From Clostridiales bacterium VE202-21 (GTDB lineage: Bacteria; Bacillota; Clostridia; Lachnospirales; Lachnospiraceae): 64,000 nt of DNA. A program made the position numbers and the translations under genes. Under the pieces are notes generated by a model that saw only the letters and a program-made list of their open reading frames with translations, did not search any database and was not told the origin of the DNA. Shown piece after piece: positions 43,988 through 52,180 of the stretch (positions are counted from its first letter, which is position 1; every line of letters begins with the position of its first letter). The DNA lies in the NCBI GenBank assembly GCA_000509105.1, contig BAIF02000033.1:42591-106590 (forward strand), read 5' to 3'.

Positions 43988-44173
43988 CTAATCAACCTTG
44001 ATTACGCTGACGGGGCAGTTTTCTGCTGCTTCTTCTGCGGTATCTTCTGCTTCCGGGGTTATTTCGCTGTAGACTTCTGCCAGGCCATCATCTGCCATGC
44101 GGAATACTTCCGGGCAGGTAGCGGCACAGAGTCCGCATGATATACATCCTTCTCTGTCAATTTCTGCTTTCAT
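43988..44173 (-). CDS. Small single-cluster ferredoxin
   Basis: This 61-aa ferredoxin starts MKAEIDREGCISCGLCAATC, binds one [4Fe-4S] cluster through CISCGLCAATC (about residues 10-20) and a distant CP (NCPVSVIKV, about 53-61), and is very acidic, like ferredoxins of Thermotoga and Clostridia type with one intact cluster. The reading frame extends upstream to 44251, but AGGAG lies 10 bp before the ATG at 44173, which gives the canonical start. It is monocistronic; its redox partner is not identifiable here. Confidence 0.88.
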   Translation of the reverse strand: MKAEIDREGCISCGLCAATCPEVFRMADDGLAEVYSEITPEAEDTAEEAAENCPVSVIKVD

Positions 44174-44480
44174 GTAAATAAGGCTCCTTTCATTGTCAGT
44201 CTGCATGGCGCCCTCTGGAATTAATGGTGGGGTGGTCCAGCGGACGTGCATGAATATAGTATTGCCTTGTTATTGGAAGTAATACAGTGTTTGCAGGAAA
44301 ATTATTACAGAGAAGTGCGGTTTTTGGATACCATCCGGTATGCGGAATTTTTTAACGTTTTTATGATAAATGGTAAGCGGATTCCACGGACAATAATTTC
44401 TTCTACAATACCCCTGGCGGACATATCATAATAAAATAATTCATCAAACATCCCCAAATCTTTGGACAGGCGTCCCCCTC
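44174..44480. other. Intergenic stretch with no assignable gene
   Basis: About 300 bp between the ferredoxin start and the YesN-type boxes. Short open frames exist on both strands (44246-44431 plus; about 44304-44450 minus, encoding roughly 48 aa beginning MFDELFYYDMSARG), but neither has a good ribosome site or a family I recognise. The minus-strand frame could be a decayed gene end. Confidence 0.4.
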
Positions 44481-44486
44481 TTCCAC

Positions 44487-44553
44487 AAAAAGTTACTTAC
44501 TTGAAAAGAAAAAGTTACTTCCCCTATGCTAGGATTATCTTACAAAAGGTTAC
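44487..44553 (+). promoter_or_regulatory. Promoter with three GTTAC boxes, copy A
   Basis: AAAAAGTTAC at 44487-44496 and 44509-44518 (22 bp apart, two helical turns) lies upstream of an extended -10, TGCTAGGAT (TAGGAT 44530-44535); AAAAGGTTAC at 44544-44553 lies just downstream. The second box overlaps the -35 position, where no good -35 exists, as in promoters activated by an AraC-type protein. The same arrangement recurs at 50579-50645. The response regulator at 48292 is the likely activator. Confidence 0.7.
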
Positions 44554-44614
44554 TGCAAATGAAAAGTTCATATACAATGCGGGCCATAATTTATAGAGGA
44601 AGGGGTTACAAGAG

Positions 44615-45490
44615 GTGAAAAGAAAAACAAACAGAACTTTATATTATTTTCTCATACCGGCGCTTTTATTGTACGTGATTTTTTGGGTGCTGCCGGTTCT
44701 GATGTCATTTTTTTACGGCCTTACGGATTGGTCAGGAGTGGGGGATTACAATTTCGTGGGGCTTAAGAATTTTAAGTACTTATTAAAAGACGGAACGCTG
44801 ATCAATACGTTGAAAAATACTGGGGTTTATACGGTTTTTACGGTAGTGTTCGGCAATGTCCTGGCGTTAACGCTGGCATTTATCCTGAACATGAAGATGC
44901 GCATGAAGGGGGCCTTCCGGACGGTGTTCTACATACCGGCGTTATTTAGTACGGTGGTTGTAGCTTTTATATGGAGTTATGTTTACGCACCATATTATGG
45001 AATGATTTACAATGTTTTTGATATCTTCGGAGCAGCGGAAGCTGCACCAAATCTGCTGGGAAGTACAAAGACGGCACTGATTGCCTGTGCATTTGTGGAA
45101 CAGTGGAAGACCTCCGGAACCATGACCCTGATCTATCTGGCGGGACTTCAGAACCTTCCGGGCGAAGTAATTGAATCCTGTAAGATTGACGGCTGCAAAT
45201 GGCATCAGGAAATGTTCCGTGTGAAGATTCCTATGCTGGCGAATACGATTGCTGTTAATGTGATGCTTGGGCTGATCAACGGATTTAAATCTTTCGACTA
45301 TGTATTTACATTGACGGGAGGCGGACCGGGTTCCTCAACGAGCACTTTGATGTACAGTGTCTACAAACTGGCATTTGTGGAATATCAGTACGGCCTGGCG
45401 GAAGCGCTGGCGGCCTCGGCATTTATCCTGATTCTGGTAATATCGTGCGTGGTTCTGTTTTTCTTTAAGAAGAGGGAGGTGGAAGCATAA
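44615..45490 (+). CDS. Sugar ABC transporter permease (MalF type)
   Basis: This 291-aa MalF/UgpA-type permease begins at a GTG (VKRKTNRTLYYFLIPALLLY). It has the EAA loop GEVIESCKIDGCKWHQE (about residues 182-198), with a degenerate alanine pair, and TGGGPGSSTSTLMYSVYKLAF. It is the first gene of the YesMN-linked locus, directly downstream of the three-box promoter, and overlaps the next permease at TAATG. Confidence 0.88.
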   Translation: MKRKTNRTLYYFLIPALLLYVIFWVLPVLMSFFYGLTDWSGVGDYNFVGLKNFKYLLKDGTLINTLKNTGVYTVFTVVFGNVLALTLAFILNMKMRMKGAFRTVFYIPALFSTVVVAFIWSYVYAPYYGMIYNVFDIFGAAEAAPNLLGSTKTALIACAFVEQWKTSGTMTLIYLAGLQNLPGEVIESCKIDGCKWHQEMFRVKIPMLANTIAVNVMLGLINGFKSFDYVFTLTGGGPGSSTSTLMYSVYKLAFVEYQYGLAEALAASAFILILVISCVVLFFFKKREVEA

Positions 45491-46323
45491 TGAAAAAGTC
45501 CGTAAAAAAAGAAATTATATTCAGCATTATTATAGTAATCTTCTTTGCCGTCATGTTGTCCCCGCTTTTAATAGCACTGTCCGGATCTTTCCGTTCACCG
45601 GATAATGGAACCTCTTTTTTACAGCTGTTCAATGAGTTTTCTCTGGAGAGTTACAAAGAAGCCTTTGAGAAGATGCATTATTTCCGTTCCCTGAAGAACA
45701 GCGTGATTACGACCTTCAGCAGTGTGGCAATCCTGCTTGTAGTGGCGGCTCTGGCTGGATATGCATTGGCACGTCTTAAGACGAGAATGGGAGGTTTTTT
45801 GCAGATCTTCTTCCTTGCAGGGATGATGATTTCCGCGCAGATGTCGATTATACCGATTTATAATATCATGCGCTATTTTAAGATCAATAACAGCTACATA
45901 GCGCCGATCGTAATGTACGTCACCATTTCGATACCATTTTCCATCTTTGTTTATACTAATTTCGTGAAATCGGGTGTGCCTGTAGCCCTGGAGGAAGCTG
46001 CCAGAATCGATGGAGCAGGCAGACTGGGAACATTTTTTAAGATCGTAATACCTCTGACCAAACCGGTTTTGGCATCTATTATTATTACCCAGGGTGTGCC
46101 GATCTGGAATGACTTTTTCTTATCTATGCTGTTTTTATCCTCGTCCACGAAAAAGACGCTGCCTCTGGTTATGCTGTCTTTCCTCGGGGATATGCAGAAA
46201 CCGACGCAGTGGACCATGCTGTTTGCCGCATGTTTCCTGAGCGCTCTTCCGATGCTGCTTGCCTACGCTTTCCTGCAAAAACAGTTTGTGGGTGGCCTGA
46301 CGGTGGGCGCGGTGAAAGGGTAA
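45490..46323 (+). CDS. Sugar ABC transporter permease (MalG type)
   Basis: This 277-aa permease has the EAA loop VALEEAARIDGAGRLGT (about residues 161-177), SWNDF-like VPIWNDFFLSMLF and the C-terminus GGLTVGAVKG. The ATG overlaps the upstream stop codon (TAATG), so translation is coupled. Its binding protein is encoded 4.4 kb downstream at 50723, with a two-component system in between, and both ends share the same promoter architecture. Confidence 0.9.
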   Translation: MKKSVKKEIIFSIIIVIFFAVMLSPLLIALSGSFRSPDNGTSFLQLFNEFSLESYKEAFEKMHYFRSLKNSVITTFSSVAILLVVAALAGYALARLKTRMGGFLQIFFLAGMMISAQMSIIPIYNIMRYFKINNSYIAPIVMYVTISIPFSIFVYTNFVKSGVPVALEEAARIDGAGRLGTFFKIVIPLTKPVLASIIITQGVPIWNDFFLSMLFLSSSTKKTLPLVMLSFLGDMQKPTQWTMLFAACFLSALPMLLAYAFLQKQFVGGLTVGAVKG

Positions 46324-46459
46324 TACTGCGGCCTGGCAGAAGATGAGGCCTGCCAACAGAATGGCAGGAGGGGAGCGGAAACAGAGTTAGGGTATGGAAA
46401 TAAAGTAAGGATATGGAAACATTGATGAGCAGTGCAGTGTTTTCCGCCGCGTGTACACA

Positions 46460-46468
46460 TGCTACAAT
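46460..46468 (+). promoter_or_regulatory. Possible extended -10 promoter before yesM-like gene
   Basis: TGCTACAAT (TG motif plus TACAAT at 46463-46468) lies 33 bp before the histidine kinase start, with no clear -35. It may give a basal level of the sensor system. Confidence 0.45.
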
Positions 46469-46500
46469 AGGGGCATGGTGAATTCCCGGAGGTATAAAAA

Positions 46501-48279
46501 ATGAAAAAAAGTCTAAAAACAAAATTTACGCTGGGGCTGCTGTGTGTTTCTATCATACCCGTCCTGATCCTGTTTTATCTGCACATCAAGAGTTTTTATA
46601 AGTTCTACGATGAGAGGACAAGCATCATTGCATCCGGCGAGATGGAAAAGGCGGTTTATCAGATAGATTCCGCCTTTCAGGAGGTGGACGAGCTGGTTGC
46701 CTCTCTGATTCACAGCAGATACGATAACAAATACTGCATACAGTCTATTGCAGGCATGGAATATGCGGATACAGATATAACCGCTATGCAGAGGCTTACG
46801 AACTACAGGGAGTTTATCTATATTTGCAGCAACCTGATCTGTAATAATAAATATGTGGAAGGGGTATATCTGTTCACTGAGAGCGGATATACCTATTCTT
46901 ATACAAAGACAAAAGAGTTCTATCTGGAGAAGGATTACCAGGAAAGCAGCTGGTACAGACAGATGTGTGATGAAAATCTTTATCAGCTTGTTACCTTTTG
47001 GGACTCCCCCAGTAAACGGGTGACAGAAAAAAATATACTGGAGGTCCGTCCGGTTGCAGATGAAAGAGGAAGGAAGACAGGATATATAGCCGTTGTCTGT
47101 AACAATAACATGATGGAAGAGATAGACAGTGATTCTGCGCTGGACAACGAAGCCGTGATTCTCGACGGCGGGGGTGGGTTTCTGTACAGAATTATGGGGG
47201 ATATGGATTTGACTGCGGCGGAGAAGGAGCGGATCAGAAATGAAGACAAAGGGATTATTGGTATTAAAGACGGCGGTATCATTTTCCATACACTGAGTTT
47301 AAATAACTGGAAGATTGTTTCCAGATATGGTGTAGACGAGCTGAGTGAGTTGTATCAAAAAAATATTATGAATCTGGTGATGCTGCTCCTGATCTGTGTC
47401 GGTTTTATTATTGCTTCTGTTTTTGTAATTGGCAGGCATTTTATAGAACCAATCGTGAAATTATCGGCCATGATGCTGAAGGTACCGGACGAGGAGCCTG
47501 TTTTATCCCCGGCCTTGCAGAAAAGGGATGATGAGATTGGAATTCTTTATAACAAATTCCAGCTGATGGTCATTAAGATTAATGAGCTGATCCAGGAGCA
47601 GTATGTCAGCCAGATCAATCTGCTGCGTGAAAAACTAAACGGCCTGATGTCCCAGATTAATTCGCATTTTCTCTTTAATACACTGGAAAATATCAACTGC
47701 CTTGCGGATCTGGACGGGAACCGTAAGATTGCGATGATGTCAAAATCGCTGGGAGATATGCTGCATTACAGTATGGAATTCGAGAGGACAGAGGAGACCT
47801 TGGAGGCGGAGATGGAAAATATCCGGAAATACGTAGAGATCCAGGAGATCCGCTTTGATAATAAGATTCATGTTATAGAAGAAATACCGGATGAACTGCG
47901 GACATCCAGGGTATTGAAGTTTATGCTTCAGCCGCTGGTAGAGAACTCTATTGAACACGGTCTGATCGGTGAGGAGGATGTATGGTGGATCAGAATCCAG
48001 GCATGGGCAGAACAGAAGAAGCTTTGCATCCGTGTAGAAAATGCCGGCATGTATATTACACCGGAAGAACTGGAGGAAATCCGGGGCAACATTACCAGGG
48101 ATAAAATCCGGGAGGCTGCGGAAGCTGAAGAGCTGAAGCGAAGGAGAAACAGTATCGGCCTTGTCAATATCCAACGGAGGATCAAGCTGGTGTATTCGGA
48201 CAGATACGGACTGGAAATTTATAACAGGGAAAGCGGCGGCCTGGAAGTATTGATCCGCCTGCCGCTTCAAACGGAATAA
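46501..48279 (+). CDS. Sensor histidine kinase, YesM type
   Basis: This 592-aa membrane kinase has a first transmembrane helix (about residues 8-26), an extracellular sensor (about 27-290), a second helix (about 293-315), a HAMP-like linker, a His_kinase domain with the phosphoacceptor segment INSHFLFNTLENINCLADL (about 385-403, His about 388) and a C-terminal HATPase (LQPLVENSIEHGL as N box, about 478-490, and IGLVNIQRRIKL). This is the YesM/LytS-like architecture that senses extracellular oligosaccharides in Firmicutes. It partners the response regulator starting 12 bp downstream. Confidence 0.9.
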   Translation: MKKSLKTKFTLGLLCVSIIPVLILFYLHIKSFYKFYDERTSIIASGEMEKAVYQIDSAFQEVDELVASLIHSRYDNKYCIQSIAGMEYADTDITAMQRLTNYREFIYICSNLICNNKYVEGVYLFTESGYTYSYTKTKEFYLEKDYQESSWYRQMCDENLYQLVTFWDSPSKRVTEKNILEVRPVADERGRKTGYIAVVCNNNMMEEIDSDSALDNEAVILDGGGGFLYRIMGDMDLTAAEKERIRNEDKGIIGIKDGGIIFHTLSLNNWKIVSRYGVDELSELYQKNIMNLVMLLLICVGFIIASVFVIGRHFIEPIVKLSAMMLKVPDEEPVLSPALQKRDDEIGILYNKFQLMVIKINELIQEQYVSQINLLREKLNGLMSQINSHFLFNTLENINCLADLDGNRKIAMMSKSLGDMLHYSMEFERTEETLEAEMENIRKYVEIQEIRFDNKIHVIEEIPDELRTSRVLKFMLQPLVENSIEHGLIGEEDVWWIRIQAWAEQKKLCIRVENAGMYITPEELEEIRGNITRDKIREAAEAEELKRRRNSIGLVNIQRRIKLVYSDRYGLEIYNRESGGLEVLIRLPLQTE

Positions 48280-48291
48280 GGTGGTGGTCTG

Positions 48292-49818
48292 ATGTATTCT
48301 TATATAGTAATCGATGATGAAGTAATTATCCGTAAAGGGCTGATTAAGAAGATCAGCGACATAAAAGACAGCAATTACGAATGTGTGGGCGAGGCTGAAA
48401 ACGGGCTGCGAGGTTTGGAACTGGTAAAAGAGAAGAACCCGGATATTATTATTACGGATATGAAAATGAACAAAATGGACGGGGTGCAGTTTCTCGAGAC
48501 ACTAAAAGACAGCAGGCTGAAACAGCCTGTGATTGTCATCAGCAGCTTTAAGGATTTTGAGTACATGCATAAGGCAATTGAATCCAGGGTGATCGGATAT
48601 GTGCTGAAACCATTTTCATCGGAAGAGATCGGTAAACAGCTGGAAAAAGCCGTAAAGGAGATCGAGAGCCGCTGCCAGTTAGAAACAATCGAAGCAAAAA
48701 TACAGTTGCTGGAGCAGGAGGACAAAAACCGGGCCCTCCAGGATTTAATTATGGGAAATCCGGACGGCCTGGCTTTGAATGAGGCGGATTACCCGGTATG
48801 TCTTTATGCCCGGCTGGTTTCTGTGAACCATAAAATCATAGGCGCCTACGAAACCTGTTTTTCCATTTGCCAGGAGCATGCACAGAGTATGCGGTGGGCG
48901 GTTATAAAAAATACGGTACAGAAATCTCAGTTTTTTATACTTTTATACACTGAAAAGGAGCGGGAGAGCTATCTGAGGCTGAAAACCAACCAGATTGTGA
49001 AGTCCCTTGCGGATAACTTCCAGGAAGAAGAAATGGTCTGTGTAATCAGCAGAACCACGAGAAGTATTCACAAATTAAATTCTCTCAGAAAAGACAATGA
49101 CAAAGCGCTGCACACATTGCTTCCTGGTGTTAAGAGGAGAATTCTGAATTCCGGGGAACCGGTTGAGAGCAGGATGATTTATTCGGCGGAGTGTATGGAC
49201 AGCTGGTTCGGCAGAATGAAGTACGATCCGGCAGAGGTGACGGCTGTGATGGACAGCTTTTTTGATAATATTGACATTACACAGTTTACAATGGGAGACG
49301 TGCGCAAGACATGCGGATACATGGTGAAAAAGGTGAATGAATATGCAGAAGAGCAGAGTATAGAAAAAGATGATATCATGAGATATTTTGACACCAGATA
49401 TCTGTTTGATGAGAATCTGGACAGAATGAAACGGGAGACTGCAGGTTATATCACACTGATTTTCCAGTCTGTCGATGGGAGAGAAGAACGCGGGCAGGAT
49501 TTATTCGAAATGATCGACAGTTACATTCACAAAAATTATAACAAAAAGATAACGCTGTCCATGATAGCGGAAAGTATCTATGCCAATCCGGCCATTTGCC
49601 GGAATATACTTAGGGAGAAGGGCATCAGCTTTAATGAATATCTTACAGAGATTAGAATTGAGCATGCAAAACTGCTACTTACGGATTCGGATGCCGGTAT
49701 TGAATATATTTCCAGTGAGATCGGATACACGAATCCAAAGTATTTTTTTAAGGTATTTAAAAAGTCTGTGGGTGAGACTCCGCAGGAATACAGGAAGAAC
49801 AGGAGGGGAAGCTCTTGA
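48292..49818 (+). CDS. Response regulator, YesN type (receiver plus AraC HTH)
   Basis: This 508-aa regulator has an N-terminal receiver (residues 1-120) with the acidic pair in VIDDEV, the phosphoacceptor Asp in IIITDMKMNKMDG (about residue 56) and the conserved Lys in YVLKPFSSEEIG. A middle linker of about 270 residues follows, then a C-terminal AraC double helix-turn-helix (about 405-505; ITLSMIAESIYANPAICRNIL and ISSEIGYTNPKYFFKVFKKS). It should activate the transporter genes when phosphorylated by the YesM-type kinase. Direct-repeat boxes before 44615 and 50723 are its probable sites. Confidence 0.9.
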   Translation: MYSYIVIDDEVIIRKGLIKKISDIKDSNYECVGEAENGLRGLELVKEKNPDIIITDMKMNKMDGVQFLETLKDSRLKQPVIVISSFKDFEYMHKAIESRVIGYVLKPFSSEEIGKQLEKAVKEIESRCQLETIEAKIQLLEQEDKNRALQDLIMGNPDGLALNEADYPVCLYARLVSVNHKIIGAYETCFSICQEHAQSMRWAVIKNTVQKSQFFILLYTEKERESYLRLKTNQIVKSLADNFQEEEMVCVISRTTRSIHKLNSLRKDNDKALHTLLPGVKRRILNSGEPVESRMIYSAECMDSWFGRMKYDPAEVTAVMDSFFDNIDITQFTMGDVRKTCGYMVKKVNEYAEEQSIEKDDIMRYFDTRYLFDENLDRMKRETAGYITLIFQSVDGREERGQDLFEMIDSYIHKNYNKKITLSMIAESIYANPAICRNILREKGISFNEYLTEIRIEHAKLLLTDSDAGIEYISSEIGYTNPKYFFKVFKKSVGETPQEYRKNRRGSS

Positions 49819-50579
49819 TATTGGATGCACACTCCCATTTGGGGGAGGACGTAATATTCGACTGCAGGCATACGGAAGAAGACCTGCTGGAGAATAACCA
49901 GAAATACGGAATTGCGGGCGGAATCGTACAGCCTTTCATCGGCAGGCCATATATGGAGGTCACAAGGCAGTACCATGACAGAATAGGACAGTTATGCCGG
50001 AACAACAGGAATTATTGGGGGATGGCTTCGATAAATCCTCATTTCAGGCACGAAGAATATGCAAAAGAAGCCAGACGCTGTATAGAGAAATTGGGATTCA
50101 TTGGCCTGAAGCTCACACCGGTCAGCCATGCAGTGAACCCGGAGTCCAGGGACGGGCTGTTTGTTTTTGAGACGGCCAGGAAACTGGGGGTGCCGGTTAT
50201 GGTACACACAGGGTATGGAATTCCCTTTGCCGACCCGGAAAAATTAAGAAAAGCGGCCGGGTTATATCCGGATGTGAAAATGGTGATTGCCCATCTGGGC
50301 AGCAGTTTTTATGCGTCCCAGGCAATTCATCTGGCGCAGGAGTATGAGCAGGTCTACCTGGAACCAAGCGGCTGCGGGATTGGGGAGACCTACGAGGCGC
50401 TTCGCGCGCTGGATGGGAAAAAAGTGATGTTTTCCTCGGATTCCCCTCTTCAGATTCCGACCGAGCTTGCCAAGTACCGCACGATACTGGAGAGGCATCC
50501 GGAATGGGAGGAAGATATCTTCTGGCGGACTGCCTGCGGAGTATTTGGCATCCGGCCGGAGGGATGCACTGCACAGTAA
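49815..50579 (+). CDS. Amidohydrolase family protein (TIM-barrel metal hydrolase)
   Basis: This 254-aa protein of the amidohydrolase-2 family has the metal-binding DAHSHLGED (residues 4-12, HxH), MVHTGYGIPF (third His), KMVIAHLGSS (fourth His) and a late acid in MFSSDSPL. Such enzymes act as hydrolases or decarboxylases on sugar lactones, amides or aromatic acids. The start is a TTG at 49815 with AGGAGGGG 6 bp upstream; it overlaps the response-regulator stop by 4 bp, so it is co-translated. In this locus it may hydrolyse a lactone or ester made from the imported glycoside; the substrate is unknown. Confidence 0.75.
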   Translation: MILDAHSHLGEDVIFDCRHTEEDLLENNQKYGIAGGIVQPFIGRPYMEVTRQYHDRIGQLCRNNRNYWGMASINPHFRHEEYAKEARRCIEKLGFIGLKLTPVSHAVNPESRDGLFVFETARKLGVPVMVHTGYGIPFADPEKLRKAAGLYPDVKMVIAHLGSSFYASQAIHLAQEYEQVYLEPSGCGIGETYEALRALDGKKVMFSSDSPLQIPTELAKYRTILERHPEWEEDIFWRTACGVFGIRPEGCTAQ

Positions 50580-50645
50580 AAAAGTTACTCAGATTCATCA
50601 AAAAAGTTACCGGTCCCGTGCTAGGATAAACTTAACAAAAGTTAC
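50579..50645 (+). promoter_or_regulatory. Promoter with three GTTAC boxes, copy B
   Basis: AAAAAGTTAC at 50579-50588 and 50601-50610, an extended -10 TGCTAGGAT (TAGGAT 50622-50627), then AAAAGTTAC at 50637-50645. Box spacings (22 and 35) and the 12-bp distance from box 2 to the -10 are the same as in copy A at 44487-44553. Sequence similarity continues about 15-20 bp past the third box, so the two promoters are probably a duplicated unit. Confidence 0.72.
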
Positions 50646-50653
50646 CTGCAGAT

Positions 50654-50683
50654 GTAACAGTTCAGACAAGCTTGAACTGTTAC
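50654..50683. repeat. AACAGTTC hairpin repeat, copy 3
   Basis: GTAACAGTTCA (50654-50664) and TGAACTGTTAC (50673-50683) form a perfect 11-bp stem with an 8-nt loop, in the 5' leader of the binding-protein mRNA. It is a member of the same family as 5807, 9478 and 60271. Confidence 0.6.
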
Positions 50684-50722
50684 CTGCGGATAGCTGAATA
50701 TAAAATGAAAGGGAGAAATCGA

Positions 50723-52063
50723 ATGAGGAAAAAGCTAGTCAGTTGTTTATTAGTATTGAGTATGGTAGGAACGGCCTTCTTAACAGGCTGTTCAGGAAAC
50801 GAAAAGAAAGAGGATGCGGGGGACAGTCAAGAGACCGAAAAGACAGAGCAGGCTTCTTCAGGCACAGATCCGGCATTCACCTACGACGGGGATGACGTAA
50901 CCCTTAACTTTATGTTTATAACGGGCGGGGAAAACGAATTTTATAATAAGACACTTCCTGAGATGGTAAATAAGCAGTTCCCGAATATTGAAATTGAGGT
51001 GGAGGAGCTCCCGAGCGATAACTATAAATCTACAATCCAGATGAAGTTTGCAAGCGGCGAGGGCCCGGATATGTTTGAGTGGTGGCCGGATAAGCAGGCG
51101 GAACCTTTAGTAGAGGCGGGCTACTGCCTGGATCTGAGCGACTTAGAATGTATCGGGGATTTCAGGGAAGATATGGTGGAGTCCTTTACATTTGACGACA
51201 AGAATTACGCAGTCCCTTTGGGATCCAGTTTCCTGACAACCTGGTATAACCAGGAGCTTTTCAAAGAAGCAGGGATATCGGAGGTACCGATGAACTGGGA
51301 GGAATTTATTGCGTGCTGTGACGCATTAAAAGCGAAAGGTATCACGCCAATTGTTATGGGTGATAAGGATGCATATGTGATCCAGTTCGGCACATACATG
51401 ATGGGGGCATCCTGCATTTACAATGAAAACCCTGACTTTGATGACCAGCTTTATACAGGAGAGACAAAGTTTACAGATGCCGGATGGGTTGAAACGATTG
51501 AAAAATACCAGTATTTGTATGACAAAGGATACGTGATGGCGGATACGCTGGGGCTGTCCCATGATCAGGCAAGACAGGCATTTATCGATGGCAGAGCGGC
51601 AATGACATTTGACGGAAGTTTTGGCTGGGAGGCGCTGATGGCAGATGGCGCGTCAGAATTTGATAGAGGTATATTTATGCTTCCATCTAACGAGAAGGAC
51701 GAGGAGCTTGTATACAACCTGACTCCGGCAGAAGGAATCTTTGCTGGCGCCAACGAAGGCCATGAGGATGCGGTAAAGGCAGTGATGAGCTACTGGTTTA
51801 CAGAAGGCACCCCTCTGTTCGAGGCATGGGCAGAGTCAAACGATAACATTCCTGTACACAATAGCCTCTCTGACGAACGTGAATTGATACAGGAATATAT
51901 GACAAGATACGACGGTCTTTCCACCATTTACAATCTGAACAATGCATGGCCGAGCGGTGTCAGTGATGAACTAACAGCCAAATTCCAGGAAGTGATTGCA
52001 GGAGAGGCTGACGCGGCGGACGTTACCAAGGCTATGGAGTCCAAATTTGAGCAGGTAAAATAA
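50723..52063 (+). CDS. Sugar ABC transporter substrate-binding lipoprotein
   Basis: This 446-aa MalE-class lipoprotein has the signal MRKKLVSCLLVLSMVGTAFL with lipobox LTGCSGN, an acidic linker, and a mature domain with VTLNFMFITGGENEFYNKTL, GPDMFEWWPDKQAEPLVEAGY and AAMTFDGSFGWEALM. The ATG at 50723 has AAAGGGAG upstream; an in-frame start at 50672 would lack a signal at its N-terminus. It belongs with the permeases at 44615 and 45490, from which it is separated by the sensor system, and its promoter carries the same boxes. Confidence 0.88.
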   Translation: MRKKLVSCLLVLSMVGTAFLTGCSGNEKKEDAGDSQETEKTEQASSGTDPAFTYDGDDVTLNFMFITGGENEFYNKTLPEMVNKQFPNIEIEVEELPSDNYKSTIQMKFASGEGPDMFEWWPDKQAEPLVEAGYCLDLSDLECIGDFREDMVESFTFDDKNYAVPLGSSFLTTWYNQELFKEAGISEVPMNWEEFIACCDALKAKGITPIVMGDKDAYVIQFGTYMMGASCIYNENPDFDDQLYTGETKFTDAGWVETIEKYQYLYDKGYVMADTLGLSHDQARQAFIDGRAAMTFDGSFGWEALMADGASEFDRGIFMLPSNEKDEELVYNLTPAEGIFAGANEGHEDAVKAVMSYWFTEGTPLFEAWAESNDNIPVHNSLSDERELIQEYMTRYDGLSTIYNLNNAWPSGVSDELTAKFQEVIAGEADAADVTKAMESKFEQVK

Positions 52064-52121
52064 AAGACTGGAATGGGCGTGTCATATTGCAGCAATGAAT
52101 TCTCAAGCATGCTCTAATACG

Positions 52122-52160
52122 AGGAGGACGTCCCAAAAGATCTTGAGACGCCCTCCTTTA
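52122..52160 (+). terminator. Terminator after binding-protein gene
   Basis: A roughly 13-bp stem with two non-Watson-Crick positions, AGGAGGACGTC against GACGCCCTCCT (about 52122-52157), is followed by TTTATAAAA. It probably limits read-through to the glycosidase gene. Confidence 0.68.
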
Positions 52161-52180
52161 TAAAATGGCGAGGTATGGAA

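Noticed and set aside
44246..44431. 61-codon open frame beginning MHEYSIALLLEV
   Set aside because: No ribosome site and no family resemblance; it lies opposite another short frame in a gap. Not supported as a gene.
46513..47289. Long antisense frame inside the YesM-type kinase gene
   Set aside because: It is a mirror of the kinase codon pattern; the kinase has complete motifs and a good ribosome site, the antisense frame has neither.
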